This document shows, in pieces, positions 1 to 6,458 of a stretch of DNA of 12,287 bases. Each line of letters opens with the position of its first letter. The first letter of the stretch is position 1. The stretch spans positions 1 through 12,287 of the forward strand of contig URAN01000075.1 of NCBI GenBank assembly GCA_900545865.1, in the 5' to 3' direction. This DNA is from an uncultured Eubacteriales bacterium (GTDB lineage: Bacteria > Bacillota > Clostridia > Monoglobales > Monoglobaceae). The position numbers were made by a program, and so were the translations under genes. The notes under the pieces were generated by a model. The model searched no databases and had not been told where the DNA came from. It saw only the letters and a list, made by a program, of their open reading frames with translations.

Positions 1-55
1 ACGCACGGTGGTGTGAGAGGGGCGAAGCTCATTAAGAGTTAGCCTCTACTCGATT
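1..55 (+). mobile_element. Group II intron, 3' end only (domains V-VI)
   Basis: The first ~20 bases (ACGCACGGTGGTGTGAGAGG) match the 3' strand of a bacterial group II intron domain V. They are followed by a domain VI-like hairpin: GAGG at 17-20 pairs with CCTC at 43-46, and AGCTC at 26-30 pairs with GAGTT at 36-40 around an ATTAA loop. An unpaired A at 41 sits where the branch-point adenosine is expected. The segment ends in CTACTCGATT, an ending I recognise from Firmicutes introns of this type. The catalytic core, the reverse transcriptase/maturase gene and the 5' end lie left of the window. The exact 3' splice site is uncertain, between about 49 and 56. Confidence 0.75.
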
Positions 56-70
56 AATATGCCAAAACGT

Positions 71-103
71 AAAAAAGCGGACACCCCTAAAAGAGTATCC
101 GCT
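71..103 (-). terminator. Intrinsic terminator for the MocR-type gene
   Basis: On the minus strand AGCGGATAC (103-95) pairs with GTGTCCGCT (84-76) around a 10-base loop, followed by a run of six T (76-71). The single irregular pair (97/82) is a U-G wobble in the minus-strand RNA but an A-C mismatch in the plus-strand RNA, so the hairpin is adapted to leftward transcription. It lies about 100 bp beyond the stop codon of the regulator. Confidence 0.8.
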
Positions 104-202
104 AAAACAACAGAACGCCGTCAAGTGATATTCGGCTTGGGAATGGCGTTTGTGTACATCGTTTACTCTTGCTGAACATATAACTTTTCGTAAGAAACAA
201 TT

Positions 203-1282
203 CTATTTCTGCAATTGGCGCAGCTTTCGCCTTATTCGGTTCAAATGCCGTTCATAGTTGCCGTTGTTTATGAATTCGGTCAGAACATATTGCTCGAAAA
301 CGGGAACGGTACACGAATAAAATCCCATTTTTTTCTCAAATGCACCAACAAATTCTTTCGGAAGAACCATATACCCAACTCTCATTGACGGCGCAATCGT
401 TTTGGTGAATGTGTTGACATAGATTACACTGTGCGTGGGTTCAAGAGAAAAAACGGTATCTTCATTCTTGGTCGAAACCGTGAATTCAGATGCAAAGTCA
501 TCCTCGATTATGATTCCGCCGCTCGTATTTGCCCACCGTATATATTCACCTTTTTTTGATGCGCTTGCGGTAATACCGCTCGGAAAGCTGCGAAACGGCG
601 TGATATGCAGAACCGATGCATTCGTTCGGTTCAGCTCTGATGTTAAAATTCCATCGCTCCCGAGTTCAAGCGGGTCACACTTTGCTCCGTTTGCCGCATA
701 CACCGATGAAATTTTTTCGTATGACGGATTTTCAATTGCATATATTTTACCTCGCCCTAAAAATTGAACGATAAGACCGTAAAGGTACTCCGCTCCCGAA
801 CCGACTATAATTTGATTCGGCGATACATCTATGCCCTTTCCGCGTGCGAGATATGCCGAGATTGCCTGTCTGAGTTCAAGAGTTCCCGAATTGGGCGATT
901 TGATTAAAAGTTCCTCTCCGTATTTTGATATAACATTTCGCATTGTCTTTGCAAAAACCGAGAAAGGAAACTCATCCGCGCTGTGCTGATGAGTTACATT
1001 CGGAAAAGTTATTTTTTTTTCGTCAATCGGAAAAAAATCGTCTTTTCGGTACGCCGCAAAGTATCCGCTGCGCTCACGCGATTCAACATACCCCTCATCA
1101 CACAGAATCTCATAGGCGTGTTCAACGGTAATCACGCTCGACATTGTTTCCTCAGCAAGCATTCTTTTTGACGGAAGTCTGTCGCCGAATTTATAGACGG
1201 AATTGATTATATCGTGTCTAATCTGTTTATAGAGCTGTATGTATGCGCTTTCTTTTGAATTTATATCTATTGAATATTTCAT
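203..1282 (-). CDS. MocR-type regulator (GntR HTH + aminotransferase fold), C-terminally short
   Basis: A 359-residue protein of the MocR/PdxR/GabR family. Residues ~8-75 form a GntR winged helix-turn-helix (IQLYKQIRHDI, GDRLPSKRMLAEE, ITVEHAYEIL, GYVESRERSGYF). From ~105 on it has a class I aminotransferase fold, with the NSGTLELRQAI motif, EDDFASEF at 260-267 and the PLP lysine K294 in TFTKTIAPSMRVGYM. Such proteins sense PLP or a related ligand and control vitamin B6 or amine genes. Family members are usually ~460-480 residues; this one stops right after RHLNRIRRKLRQLQK, losing about 100 residues, including the small domain with the conserved arginine that binds the substrate carboxylate in GabR. 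GGAG at 1299-1302 lies 16 bases before the ATG, a rather long spacing. It is divergent from an ECF S component that it probably regulates. Confidence 0.85.
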   Translation of the reverse strand: MKYSIDINSKESAYIQLYKQIRHDIINSVYKFGDRLPSKRMLAEETMSSVITVEHAYEILCDEGYVESRERSGYFAAYRKDDFFPIDEKKITFPNVTHQHSADEFPFSVFAKTMRNVISKYGEELLIKSPNSGTLELRQAISAYLARGKGIDVSPNQIIVGSGAEYLYGLIVQFLGRGKIYAIENPSYEKISSVYAANGAKCDPLELGSDGILTSELNRTNASVLHITPFRSFPSGITASASKKGEYIRWANTSGGIIIEDDFASEFTVSTKNEDTVFSLEPTHSVIYVNTFTKTIAPSMRVGYMVLPKEFVGAFEKKMGFYSCTVPVFEQYVLTEFINNGNYERHLNRIRRKLRQLQK

Positions 1283-1313
1283 CTGGTTATATAAAAAACT
1301 CCTTTTTTGGTAA

Positions 1314-1342
1314 TTGTAATATATTCAGATATATTATATAAT
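1314..1342 (+). promoter_or_regulatory. Promoter of the ECF S-component gene
   Basis: Plus-strand -35 TTGTAA (1314-1319) and perfect -10 TATAAT (1337-1342) with a 17-bp spacer. The start site is predicted near 1349, leaving a leader of about 27 bases. It overlaps the divergent promoter of the MocR-type gene. Two TTGTAA-type sequences (1314-1319 and 1355-1360) are in direct orientation 41 bp apart and could be operator halves, since MocR proteins often bind direct repeats; this last point is inference. Confidence 0.7.
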
Positions 1343-1361
1343 ATTTTCAACAATTTGTAAA
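1333..1361 (-). promoter_or_regulatory. Promoter of the MocR-type gene
   Basis: Minus-strand -35 TTTACA (1361-1356) and perfect -10 TATAAT (1338-1333) with a 17-bp spacer. The -10 box shares bases with the -10 of the divergent plus-strand promoter, so the two promoters should compete for polymerase. Confidence 0.7.
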
Positions 1362-1375
1362 GGGGTTTGATAAAA

Positions 1376-1885
1376 ATGAAAACAAAGACTCAAAAAATCG
1401 TTATAGCGGCAATGCTCGCCGCCCTGACCTGCATCGCGACAATGATTATTAAGATTCCGTCACCGCTCAAAGGGTATTTGAATCTCGGTGACTGTGTCGT
1501 ATTGCTGTCGGGCTGGCTTTTGTCTCCGCTCTACGGATTTCTTGCGGCAGGTCTCGGCTCGGGCTTGGCCGATTTGATTTCGGGTTACGGCGTATATGTT
1601 CCGGCAACTTTTATCATAAAGGGTGTAATGGCGATTGCGGCGTATTTCGGATTCAGATTTTTACAAAACAAAGTTACAAATATTTCGGCAAGAATTGTTT
1701 CCGGTATAGTCGCCGAGCTTATAATGGTTTTCGGATATTATGTGTTTGAGGGCTTTTTGTACGGCTTTGGGGCATCGCTTGTCAATATTCCCGCAAATGC
1801 GGTACAAGGTGTTGCCGGATTGATAGTAGGAACGATTCTCGTTAAAATATTTGAAAAAAGCAAGATTATTAAAACCGAAGTGTAA
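1376..1885 (+). CDS. ECF transporter S component (PF07155-like), probably vitamin B6-related uptake
   Basis: A 169-residue, strongly hydrophobic membrane protein with about six predicted helices (roughly residues 7-24, 38-52, 53-70, 77-96, 104-125, 135-160). GYLNLGDCVVLLSGWLLSPLYG and VYVPATFIIKGVMA are typical of the ECF S-component family that includes HmpT/PdxU-type vitamin carriers. It would bind the vitamin at the membrane and use a shared EcfA/EcfT energy module encoded elsewhere. Small residues in helix 1 (IAAMLAALTCIA) fit the AxxxA contact surface for EcfT. The ATG at 1376 is preferred over a TTG at 1367, because AAAGGGG (1359-1365) is 10 bases before the ATG and touches the TTG. The substrate is inferred only from the divergent MocR-type regulator; hydroxymethylpyrimidine or another vitamin is possible. 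Confidence 0.8.
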   Translation: MKTKTQKIVIAAMLAALTCIATMIIKIPSPLKGYLNLGDCVVLLSGWLLSPLYGFLAAGLGSGLADLISGYGVYVPATFIIKGVMAIAAYFGFRFLQNKVTNISARIVSGIVAELIMVFGYYVFEGFLYGFGASLVNIPANAVQGVAGLIVGTILVKIFEKSKIIKTEV

Positions 1886-1916
1886 AGTTTTGGTTTAATT
1901 GAAAATTTAATACATT

Positions 1917-1958
1917 AAAATACCGAGTTGTCATATTTATTGGTGCCTCGGTATTTTT
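1917..1958 (+). terminator. Intrinsic terminator after the ECF S component
   Basis: AAAATACCGAG (1917-1927) pairs perfectly with CTCGGTATTTT (1947-1957) around a 19-base loop, and the stem runs into a T-rich tail. It lies 32 bp past the stop codon. Confidence 0.8.
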
Positions 1959-2213
1959 GCATTTGGTCGGATTTAATCATAATACGGCTGTGTCAAATTT
2001 TTGCGGAACTGCGCCGGTGTACCGGGTTAATGCAATATAAAACAGTGCCGAGATATACACTATGGACAATTGCATACAATATTTTGTGCAGATTGACAAT
2101 TTTAAATCAAAATCAAAATTTATCTTGATTTTTTTCTATATTTATACTAAAATAAATATGTTAAACAAAAGTCGGTTTTTCCGATAATTTTTTGGTATAA
2201 GGAGGAGTTTAAC
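1959..2213 (+). promoter_or_regulatory. Non-coding gap with a candidate purC promoter
   Basis: No convincing gene here. An AT-rich hairpin AAAATCAA/TTGATTTT (2109-2116/2125-2132) followed by more T could be a weak terminator. A candidate promoter has -35 TTGATT (2125-2130) and -10 TAAAAT (2148-2153) with a 17-bp spacer. An isolated TTGACA at 2093-2098 has no good -10 box at the right distance. A small hairpin TCGG/CCGA (2172-2184) followed by AATTTTTT lies just before the purC ribosome site and could be an attenuator. I see no purine riboswitch core or PurR-box pair. Confidence 0.4.
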
Positions 2214-2924
2214 GTGCAGAAGCTTGAACAATTATACGAAGGCAAAGCAAAAAAGGTTTTTAAAACCGATGACCCCGAAATTTTAATGGTGGACTATAAA
2301 GACGATGCAACCGCATTTAACGGCGAAAAGAAAGGTACCATTGAATCAAAGGGCATAATCAACAACAAGGTAACAAATCATTTTATGAAGATGCTTGAGG
2401 AAAAGGGTATTCCCACACATCTGGTAAAGCAGGTTTCTGACCGCGAAACTCTTGTGAAAAAGGTTACAATCGTTCCTCTTGAGGTAATAGTGAGAAACGT
2501 TGCGGCAGGCTCGTTTTCAAAGCGTTATGGCGTACAAGAGGGAACGGTACTTATCTCGCCGACGCTTGAATTCAGTTATAAAGACGATGACCTCGGCGAT
2601 CCGCTTATAAATACATATCATGCGCTTGCGCTCGGTATTGCGACCCAAGAGGATATTGATACAATATCAAAGTATGCGTTTGCGGTAAACGATATTTTAA
2701 AAGAATATCTTTTGACGCTCGGAATAAAATTGATTGATTTTAAACTTGAATTCGGCAAGACTTCGGACGGAACAATTGTTTTGGCTGATGAAATTTCACC
2801 GGATACCTGTCGTTTTTGGGATGCCGAAACGAACGAAAAGCTCGATAAAGACCGTTTCCGCCGTGATATGGGCGGCGTTGAGGACGCGTATCATGAAATT
2901 ATGAAGCGTCTTATGGGAGAATAA
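2214..2924 (+). CDS. purC: Phosphoribosylaminoimidazole-succinocarboxamide synthase (SAICAR synthetase)
   Basis: A 236-residue protein, full length for the bacterial family. It catalyses the ATP-dependent joining of CAIR and aspartate to SAICAR in de novo purine synthesis, in the cytoplasm. Visible motifs are the N-terminal YEGKAKKVF (8-16, ATP-binding loop), FNGEKKGTI (35-43), the PurC signatures PLEVIVRNVAAGSFSKR (88-104) and LIDFKLEFG (173-181), and DEISPDTCRFWD (192-203). The start is GTG at 2214, set by AAGGAGG (2199-2205) eight bases upstream. It is followed by guaA on the same strand with a hairpin between them. Other purine genes are not adjacent, so it is not in a complete pur operon. 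Confidence 0.97.
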   Translation: MQKLEQLYEGKAKKVFKTDDPEILMVDYKDDATAFNGEKKGTIESKGIINNKVTNHFMKMLEEKGIPTHLVKQVSDRETLVKKVTIVPLEVIVRNVAAGSFSKRYGVQEGTVLISPTLEFSYKDDDLGDPLINTYHALALGIATQEDIDTISKYAFAVNDILKEYLLTLGIKLIDFKLEFGKTSDGTIVLADEISPDTCRFWDAETNEKLDKDRFRRDMGGVEDAYHEIMKRLMGE

Positions 2925-2934
2925 TTACAGTAAT

Positions 2935-2969
2935 AAAACGGTGTCTGATATTAATATCAGACCCGTTTT
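2935..2969 (+). terminator. Hairpin between purC and guaA
   Basis: AAAACGG (2935-2941) pairs with CCGTTTT (2963-2969), continuing inward through a fully self-complementary 20-base palindrome (2943-2962), with one bulged T at 2942. The T-run is only four bases and the structure is nearly symmetric, so it may be a weak or bidirectional terminator, or an mRNA-stability element inside a purC-guaA transcript. I found no strong promoter in the remaining ~50 bases before guaA. Confidence 0.65.
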
Positions 2970-3018
2970 AAAATACTTGATAATGTGAAATATAAAAGTC
3001 AGAAAGGCGAATTAAATT

Positions 3019-4551
3019 ATGCAAAACGAAACGATAGTTGTAATCGACTTTGGCGGACAGTATAATCAGCTCATCGCGCGCCGTGTGCGTGAGGCGAACG
3101 TATATTGTGTTGTCGTTCCGTATTCAAAAAGTTTGGATGAAATAAAGGCATATAACCCAAAGGGAATTATATTTACCGGAGGTCCGAACAGCGTTTATGC
3201 GGATAATGCACCGTTGGTTGATAAGGGCGTATTTGAACTTGGAATTCCTATTTTGGGAATATGCTATGGTGCGCAATTGATGAGTTATATGCTCGGCGGT
3301 GCCGTTGAACACGCGGGCAAAAGAGAATACGGAGTTACTCCGTTGAATATGGGTGACAGTATTTTGTTCGATGATACGGGAGATAAGAGAGATTGTCTTA
3401 TGAGCCACACCGATAAAATTGTCAAAGTTCCCGATGGATTTGAGATTGCGGCATATACCGACAGCTGTCCGATAGCGGCTTTTCAGAATACGGAAAAAGG
3501 ATTCTTCGGTGTACAGTTCCACCCCGAAGTAGAACATACTACGTTCGGAAAACAGCTTATTCACAACTTTTTATATAAAGCGTGCAAGGTTTCGGGCGAC
3601 TGGACAATGGCTGATTACGCAAAGCGTTTTATTGCCTCGGCGAAAGAGAAAATAGGCGATAAAAAGGTTCTTTGCGCCCTGTCGGGCGGCGTTGACAGCA
3701 GCGTTGCGGCTATACTTTTGAGCAAAGCAGTGGGAAAACAGCTTACCTGTATTTTTGTTGACCATGGACTTTTACGTAAAAACGAAGGTGATGAGGTTGA
3801 ACAGATATTTCGTCATCAGTTTGATATTAATTTAATACGAGTAAATTGTGCCGACAGATTTTTGGGCAAACTCAGCGGTGTTTCCGAACCCGAAAAAAAA
3901 CGTAAAATAATCGGCGAAGAATTTATTCGGGTATTTGAGGAAGAGGCAAAAAAAATCGGCACGGTTGACTTTTTGGTTCAGGGAACGATTTATCCCGATG
4001 TGATTGAAAGCGGCACGGGTGACGCATCGGTTATAAAGAGTCATCACAACGTCGGAGGTCTGCCGGATTATGTTGATTTTAAAGAGATAATCGAACCTCT
4101 GCGCAACCTGTTCAAAGATGAGGTACGCAAGCTCGGAACGGAGCTTGGTATACCCGATAACCTTGTGTGGCGCCAGCCTTTCCCGGGTCCCGGTCTTGCA
4201 ATAAGATGCATAGGCGAAATAACCGAGGACAGACTCGAAATATTAAAGGATGCCGATGCGATATTCCGTGAGGAGATTGCAAATTCGGGTCTTGACAGAA
4301 AGATAAACCAATATTTCGCGGTAATAACGGATATGCGTTCGGTCGGAGTAATGGGTGATGAGAGGACGTATGATTATACCGTTGCGCTGCGTGCCGTTAC
4401 AACAACCGATTTTATGACAGGCGAATGGGCAAGGATTCCGTATGATGTACTCGATACGGTAAGCCGCCGCACTGTCAATGAGGTTAAACATGTAAATCGA
4501 ATAGTATATGACATAACCGGAAAACCCCCTGCCACTATCGAGTGGGAATGA
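3019..4551 (+). CDS. guaA: GMP synthase (glutamine-hydrolysing)
   Basis: A 510-residue protein, the normal length. It converts XMP to GMP using ATP and ammonia from glutamine. The N-terminal class I glutamine amidotransferase domain (~5-190) shows the nucleophile Cys82 in GICYGAQ and the His168/Glu170 pair in FHPEVEHT. The ATP-pyrophosphatase domain has the P-loop SGGVDSS (222-228), VDHGLLRKNE and QGTIYPDVIESG (321-332). The C-terminal dimerization domain carries RQPFPGPGLAIR and ends in the conserved DITGKPPATIEWE. AGAAAGG (3001-3007) is the ribosome site. The last codons (GAG TGG GAA, then TGA) form the well-known attachment sequence used by guaA-specific integrative elements, and such an element does begin here. 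Confidence 0.98.
   Translation: MQNETIVVIDFGGQYNQLIARRVREANVYCVVVPYSKSLDEIKAYNPKGIIFTGGPNSVYADNAPLVDKGVFELGIPILGICYGAQLMSYMLGGAVEHAGKREYGVTPLNMGDSILFDDTGDKRDCLMSHTDKIVKVPDGFEIAAYTDSCPIAAFQNTEKGFFGVQFHPEVEHTTFGKQLIHNFLYKACKVSGDWTMADYAKRFIASAKEKIGDKKVLCALSGGVDSSVAAILLSKAVGKQLTCIFVDHGLLRKNEGDEVEQIFRHQFDINLIRVNCADRFLGKLSGVSEPEKKRKIIGEEFIRVFEEEAKKIGTVDFLVQGTIYPDVIESGTGDASVIKSHHNVGGLPDYVDFKEIIEPLRNLFKDEVRKLGTELGIPDNLVWRQPFPGPGLAIRCIGEITEDRLEILKDADAIFREEIANSGLDRKINQYFAVITDMRSVGVMGDERTYDYTVALRAVTTTDFMTGEWARIPYDVLDTVSRRTVNEVKHVNRIVYDITGKPPATIEWE
4535..4551 (+). other. Probable left attachment site at the 3' end of guaA
   Basis: The end of guaA (…ATCGAGTGGGAATGA) matches the site used by guaA-targeting genomic islands. 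Integration there rebuilds the end of the gene and leaves a short direct repeat at the far end. Support comes from the immediate change to mobile-element genes, the tyrosine integrase 1.9 kb inward and the arm-type repeats at 4609-4627. I could not find a second GAGTGGGA copy in the window, so the right end lies outside or has been lost. The exact core boundaries are unknown. Confidence 0.55.
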
Positions 4552-4608
4552 CATATCACATCCGACAAATGGCTTAACCACGCCGTTTGTGGCACTTATA
4601 GGTGCAAA

Positions 4609-4627
4609 TTGGCAACGATTTGGCAAC
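4609..4627 (+). repeat. Paired TTGGCAAC direct repeats, candidate integrase arm sites
   Basis: Two exact copies of TTGGCAAC start at 4609 and 4620, 11 bp apart (one helical turn), about 60-75 bp inside the presumed attachment site. Arm-type sites for the N-terminal domain of tyrosine integrases are commonly short direct repeats with this spacing and position. Function is inferred. Confidence 0.5.
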
Positions 4628-4647
4628 ATTAAATTATTTATAAAATT

Positions 4648-4684
4648 AAGAGCTAACTGATTTGATTTTCAGTTAGCTCTTTTT
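4648..4684. terminator. Bidirectional terminator between guaA and the convergent GIY-YIG gene
   Basis: A perfect 13-bp stem, AAGAGCTAACTGA (4648-4660) with TCAGTTAGCTCTT (4669-4681), and an 8-base loop. The plus strand ends in TTTTT (4680-4684). On the minus strand a T-rich stretch (CTTAATTTT) follows, so it can serve both guaA and the leftward GIY-YIG gene. Confidence 0.85.
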
Positions 4685-4692
4685 GGTTTGTT

Positions 4693-5535
4693 CTATAATT
4701 CTTCTATATCTTTGATTGATTTGTGTTCTTCATTTTTCCATTCTGTTCGCCCATTTGCGTTACGCCCCATTACAATTGCAGCTGCAAGTGATGGACTGGT
4801 GAAAATGTAATCTCTTGTTAGTTTGAAATTTTTATCTATAATTTCTTTTTTGATTAAGGAATCACGCAGTTTTTTTAGGCTATCTGGCATACTCTGAACT
4901 GTAGAAAATGCAATAGTTGATCCCTTCATTACAGCAAATCCATCTGATACTATCATTCCTTTTGCATCTGCTCCTCTTGCCGCCTTTATAAAAAAATACT
5001 GTTCAGTATCGTTTTGCCTTACGGCAGTATCTTCAATTGTATCAAAAACTTTATATCCAAGTGTATTTACAAGCAATTTTGCATTGTTGATAAACTCATG
5101 CAACATAGCCTCATCATATTCTGATATAGATGAGCAAGTTGGAATTGTATTATTTATAACAATTGATCTGCCGGCATTTTGAGCTAACATATAAAATTTG
5201 TTTTCGAGATATTTTACATGTGCCTTGTTAAGTAAATTGTCCTTACTAATGACGACAATGCAATCATTCCAATATTCGGAATCTCTCAAATGCTGTTTTA
5301 GTCTTGAAAACATTTTTTCAGCTTCTCCAATGTAAACAGTATCGTTATTTTCTTCATCTTTTCCGAATAAAAAATAAACTCCTGTATTTTCCAAGTCAGC
5401 TCTTTGAGAAAACTCTGATAGTTCATTTCTCGAAATTTTATATACACGACCATTCCAATTTGATAGTTCACACATGATACGCCCGTTGGGATTGCCATCA
5501 AATATGAACATTTGAATTGTTTTACTAAATGGCAT
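4693..5535 (-). CDS. GIY-YIG nuclease-domain protein with C-terminal DUF4357-like domain
   Basis: A 280-residue protein. The GIY-YIG core shows GVYFLF (52-57), YIG (68-70), the catalytic-type arginine in SRLKQH (R78) and the metal-binding glutamate in KYLENKFY (E111), so it looks catalytically intact. The C-terminal part (~180-270), with SDGFAVMKGSTIAF and SPSLAAAIVMGRNANGRTEWKN, resembles DUF4357, often found with GIY-YIG or restriction-modification proteins. The ATG at 5535 is chosen because AAAGG (5544-5548) sits 8 bases before it; an in-frame GTG at 5544 touches that site. It is 21 bp downstream of the XRE gene on the same strand and probably shares its promoter. It is not needed for transfer, so it is cargo; roles in defence, repair or anti-restriction are guesses. 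Confidence 0.8.
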   Translation of the reverse strand: MPFSKTIQMFIFDGNPNGRIMCELSNWNGRVYKISRNELSEFSQRADLENTGVYFLFGKDEENNDTVYIGEAEKMFSRLKQHLRDSEYWNDCIVVISKDNLLNKAHVKYLENKFYMLAQNAGRSIVINNTIPTCSSISEYDEAMLHEFINNAKLLVNTLGYKVFDTIEDTAVRQNDTEQYFFIKAARGADAKGMIVSDGFAVMKGSTIAFSTVQSMPDSLKKLRDSLIKKEIIDKNFKLTRDYIFTSPSLAAAIVMGRNANGRTEWKNEEHKSIKDIEEL

Positions 5536-5556
5536 TGTTTTCACCTTTCTTTCGAC

Positions 5557-6015
5557 TTAATTTGTGTTTTTAGAATTATTTTCCGGATAATTATATCTCC
5601 AATAATCGTATTCCTCTTTTGTTATCTCTCCATTTCTGTATTTACGGGCAACCTTATTCCACGCACGAAGCATATCGTACATAGGAAAATAAGACGGGTT
5701 ATCTCTATTGAGGGTAAGGCAAAACTCATCATCAAGCATATTTATTGTCAACCCATATATATCTTCTATTGCAAACAAGGTGTGAAGCAGAGCATCGTAG
5801 TTGTCGATGTCAGGCAGTTTAATTGCTTGCGGTGACACACCGAATATTTTTGCAATATCCTTTATCATATCATCTTTTGGTGTTCTGACGCCTATTTCGT
5901 ATTGACCCACACGGGTTTCGGCTGTCTTCTCGCTAAAACCGAGTTTTATGCCAAGCCATTTTTGCGTAGCGCCGTGCAGATTCCTTAAAAACCGTATTCG
6001 TTCTCCGATAGCCAT
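5557..6015 (-). CDS. XRE-family transcriptional regulator of the element
   Basis: A 152-residue protein with an N-terminal Cro/C1-type helix-turn-helix (residues ~4-62: IGERIRFLRN, TQKWLGIKLGFSEKTAETRVGQYEIGVRTP, IKDIAKIFGVSPQAI). A C-terminal ~90-residue region of unknown fold ends in ARKYRNGEITKEEYDYWRYNYPE, a short amphipathic motif seen at the end of similar regulators. It is the first gene of the leftward operon and sits back-to-back with the excisionase/integrase operon, the usual place for the repressor that keeps an integrative element quiet. GGAG lies 7 bases before the ATG. Likely self-regulated: an inverted TTGA/TCAA sequence covers its own -35 box. Confidence 0.85.
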   Translation of the reverse strand: MAIGERIRFLRNLHGATQKWLGIKLGFSEKTAETRVGQYEIGVRTPKDDMIKDIAKIFGVSPQAIKLPDIDNYDALLHTLFAIEDIYGLTINMLDDEFCLTLNRDNPSYFPMYDMLRAWNKVARKYRNGEITKEEYDYWRYNYPENNSKNTN

Positions 6016-6047
6016 AATATATCTCCAATCGTATTGTTCTGTCTACT

Positions 6048-6076
6048 ATTATAACATATTAGTTTGAGTTAGTCAA
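6048..6076 (-). promoter_or_regulatory. Promoter and candidate operator of the XRE-GIY-YIG operon
   Basis: Minus-strand -35 TTGACT (6076-6071) and -10 TATAAT (6053-6048), spacer 17 bp. The -35 box overlaps the inverted sequence TTGA-GTTAG-TCAA (6064-6076), a plausible binding site for the XRE protein. The half TTGAGTTA (6064-6071) recurs at 6168-6175, just after the start site of the opposite promoter. Confidence 0.75.
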
Positions 6077-6116
6077 CTATAAGAAATAAAAAAGATAATA
6101 AATTTTTGAAAAACAC

Positions 6117-6145
6117 TTGACATTATCTTAAAAGTAGGATATAAT
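6117..6145 (+). promoter_or_regulatory. Consensus promoter of the excisionase-integrase operon
   Basis: Perfect -35 TTGACA (6117-6122) and perfect -10 TATAAT (6140-6145) with a 17-bp spacer. A promoter this strong in front of integration genes must normally be repressed. Candidate operators are the direct repeats ACATTATC (6120-6127 and 6152-6159) that flank the -10 box, and TTGAGTTA at 6168-6175. The predicted leader is about 100 bases long. Confidence 0.85.
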
Positions 6146-6248
6146 GGTTATACATTATCAAATTGCGTTGAGTTAATGCGAGCATAAAAGCATTTATTTG
6201 TATTATATTCACGCTAAATGATAAAAAACAATAGTGAGGAGTGAAAAC

Positions 6249-6458
6249 ATGGGGAATTTGTTTTTGAGAGCTGATGAAGTGCAGCAGATACTCGGAGTAT
6301 CAAAGTCATATGCTTACAAGGTTATCAAGGAAATGAATTCCGAGCTGCAACGGCAAGGGTTTCGCACCATTGCCGGCAGAGTAAGTAAGCAGTACTTTTT
6401 CGAGAAAGTAAACTATAAGCCACAGGCAGAAAGGAGTAGTGAAAATGGCAGTTTATAA
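6249..6458 (+). CDS. Excisionase-like helix-turn-helix protein
   Basis: A small basic protein (69 residues from the ATG at 6249). The core LFLRADEVQQILGVSKSYAYKVIKEMNSELQRQGF (residues ~4-38) is a winged-HTH of the excisionase/MerR-like type, and AGRVSKQYFFEKV is the usual wing region. Such proteins sit directly before the integrase in many Firmicutes elements and bend the attachment DNA to favour excision. GGAG at 6238-6241 is 7 bases before this ATG; a GTG at 6234 lies in front of that site and is unlikely. Its end overlaps the start of the integrase by 14 bases, so the two are translationally coupled. Confidence 0.75.
   Translation: MGNLFLRADEVQQILGVSKSYAYKVIKEMNSELQRQGFRTIAGRVSKQYFFEKVNYKPQAERSSENGSL

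Noticed and set aside
435..767. 110-codon plus-strand frame opposite the MocR-type gene
   Set aside because: It is antisense to a clear family member, lacks a ribosome site and has no sensible protein pattern.
1928..2128. 66-codon open frame between the ECF S component and purC
   Set aside because: It begins inside the terminator loop, has no ribosome site, and its protein shows no recognisable pattern.
1959..2213. Purine riboswitch or PurR-box pair upstream of purC
   Set aside because: Neither the conserved purine-aptamer core nor a PurR-type palindrome pair could be found; only a candidate promoter and weak hairpins are visible.
5512..5835. 107-codon plus-strand frame over the XRE/GIY-YIG junction
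   Set aside because: It runs antisense to two genes with clear domains and good ribosome sites, and its protein shows no family pattern.
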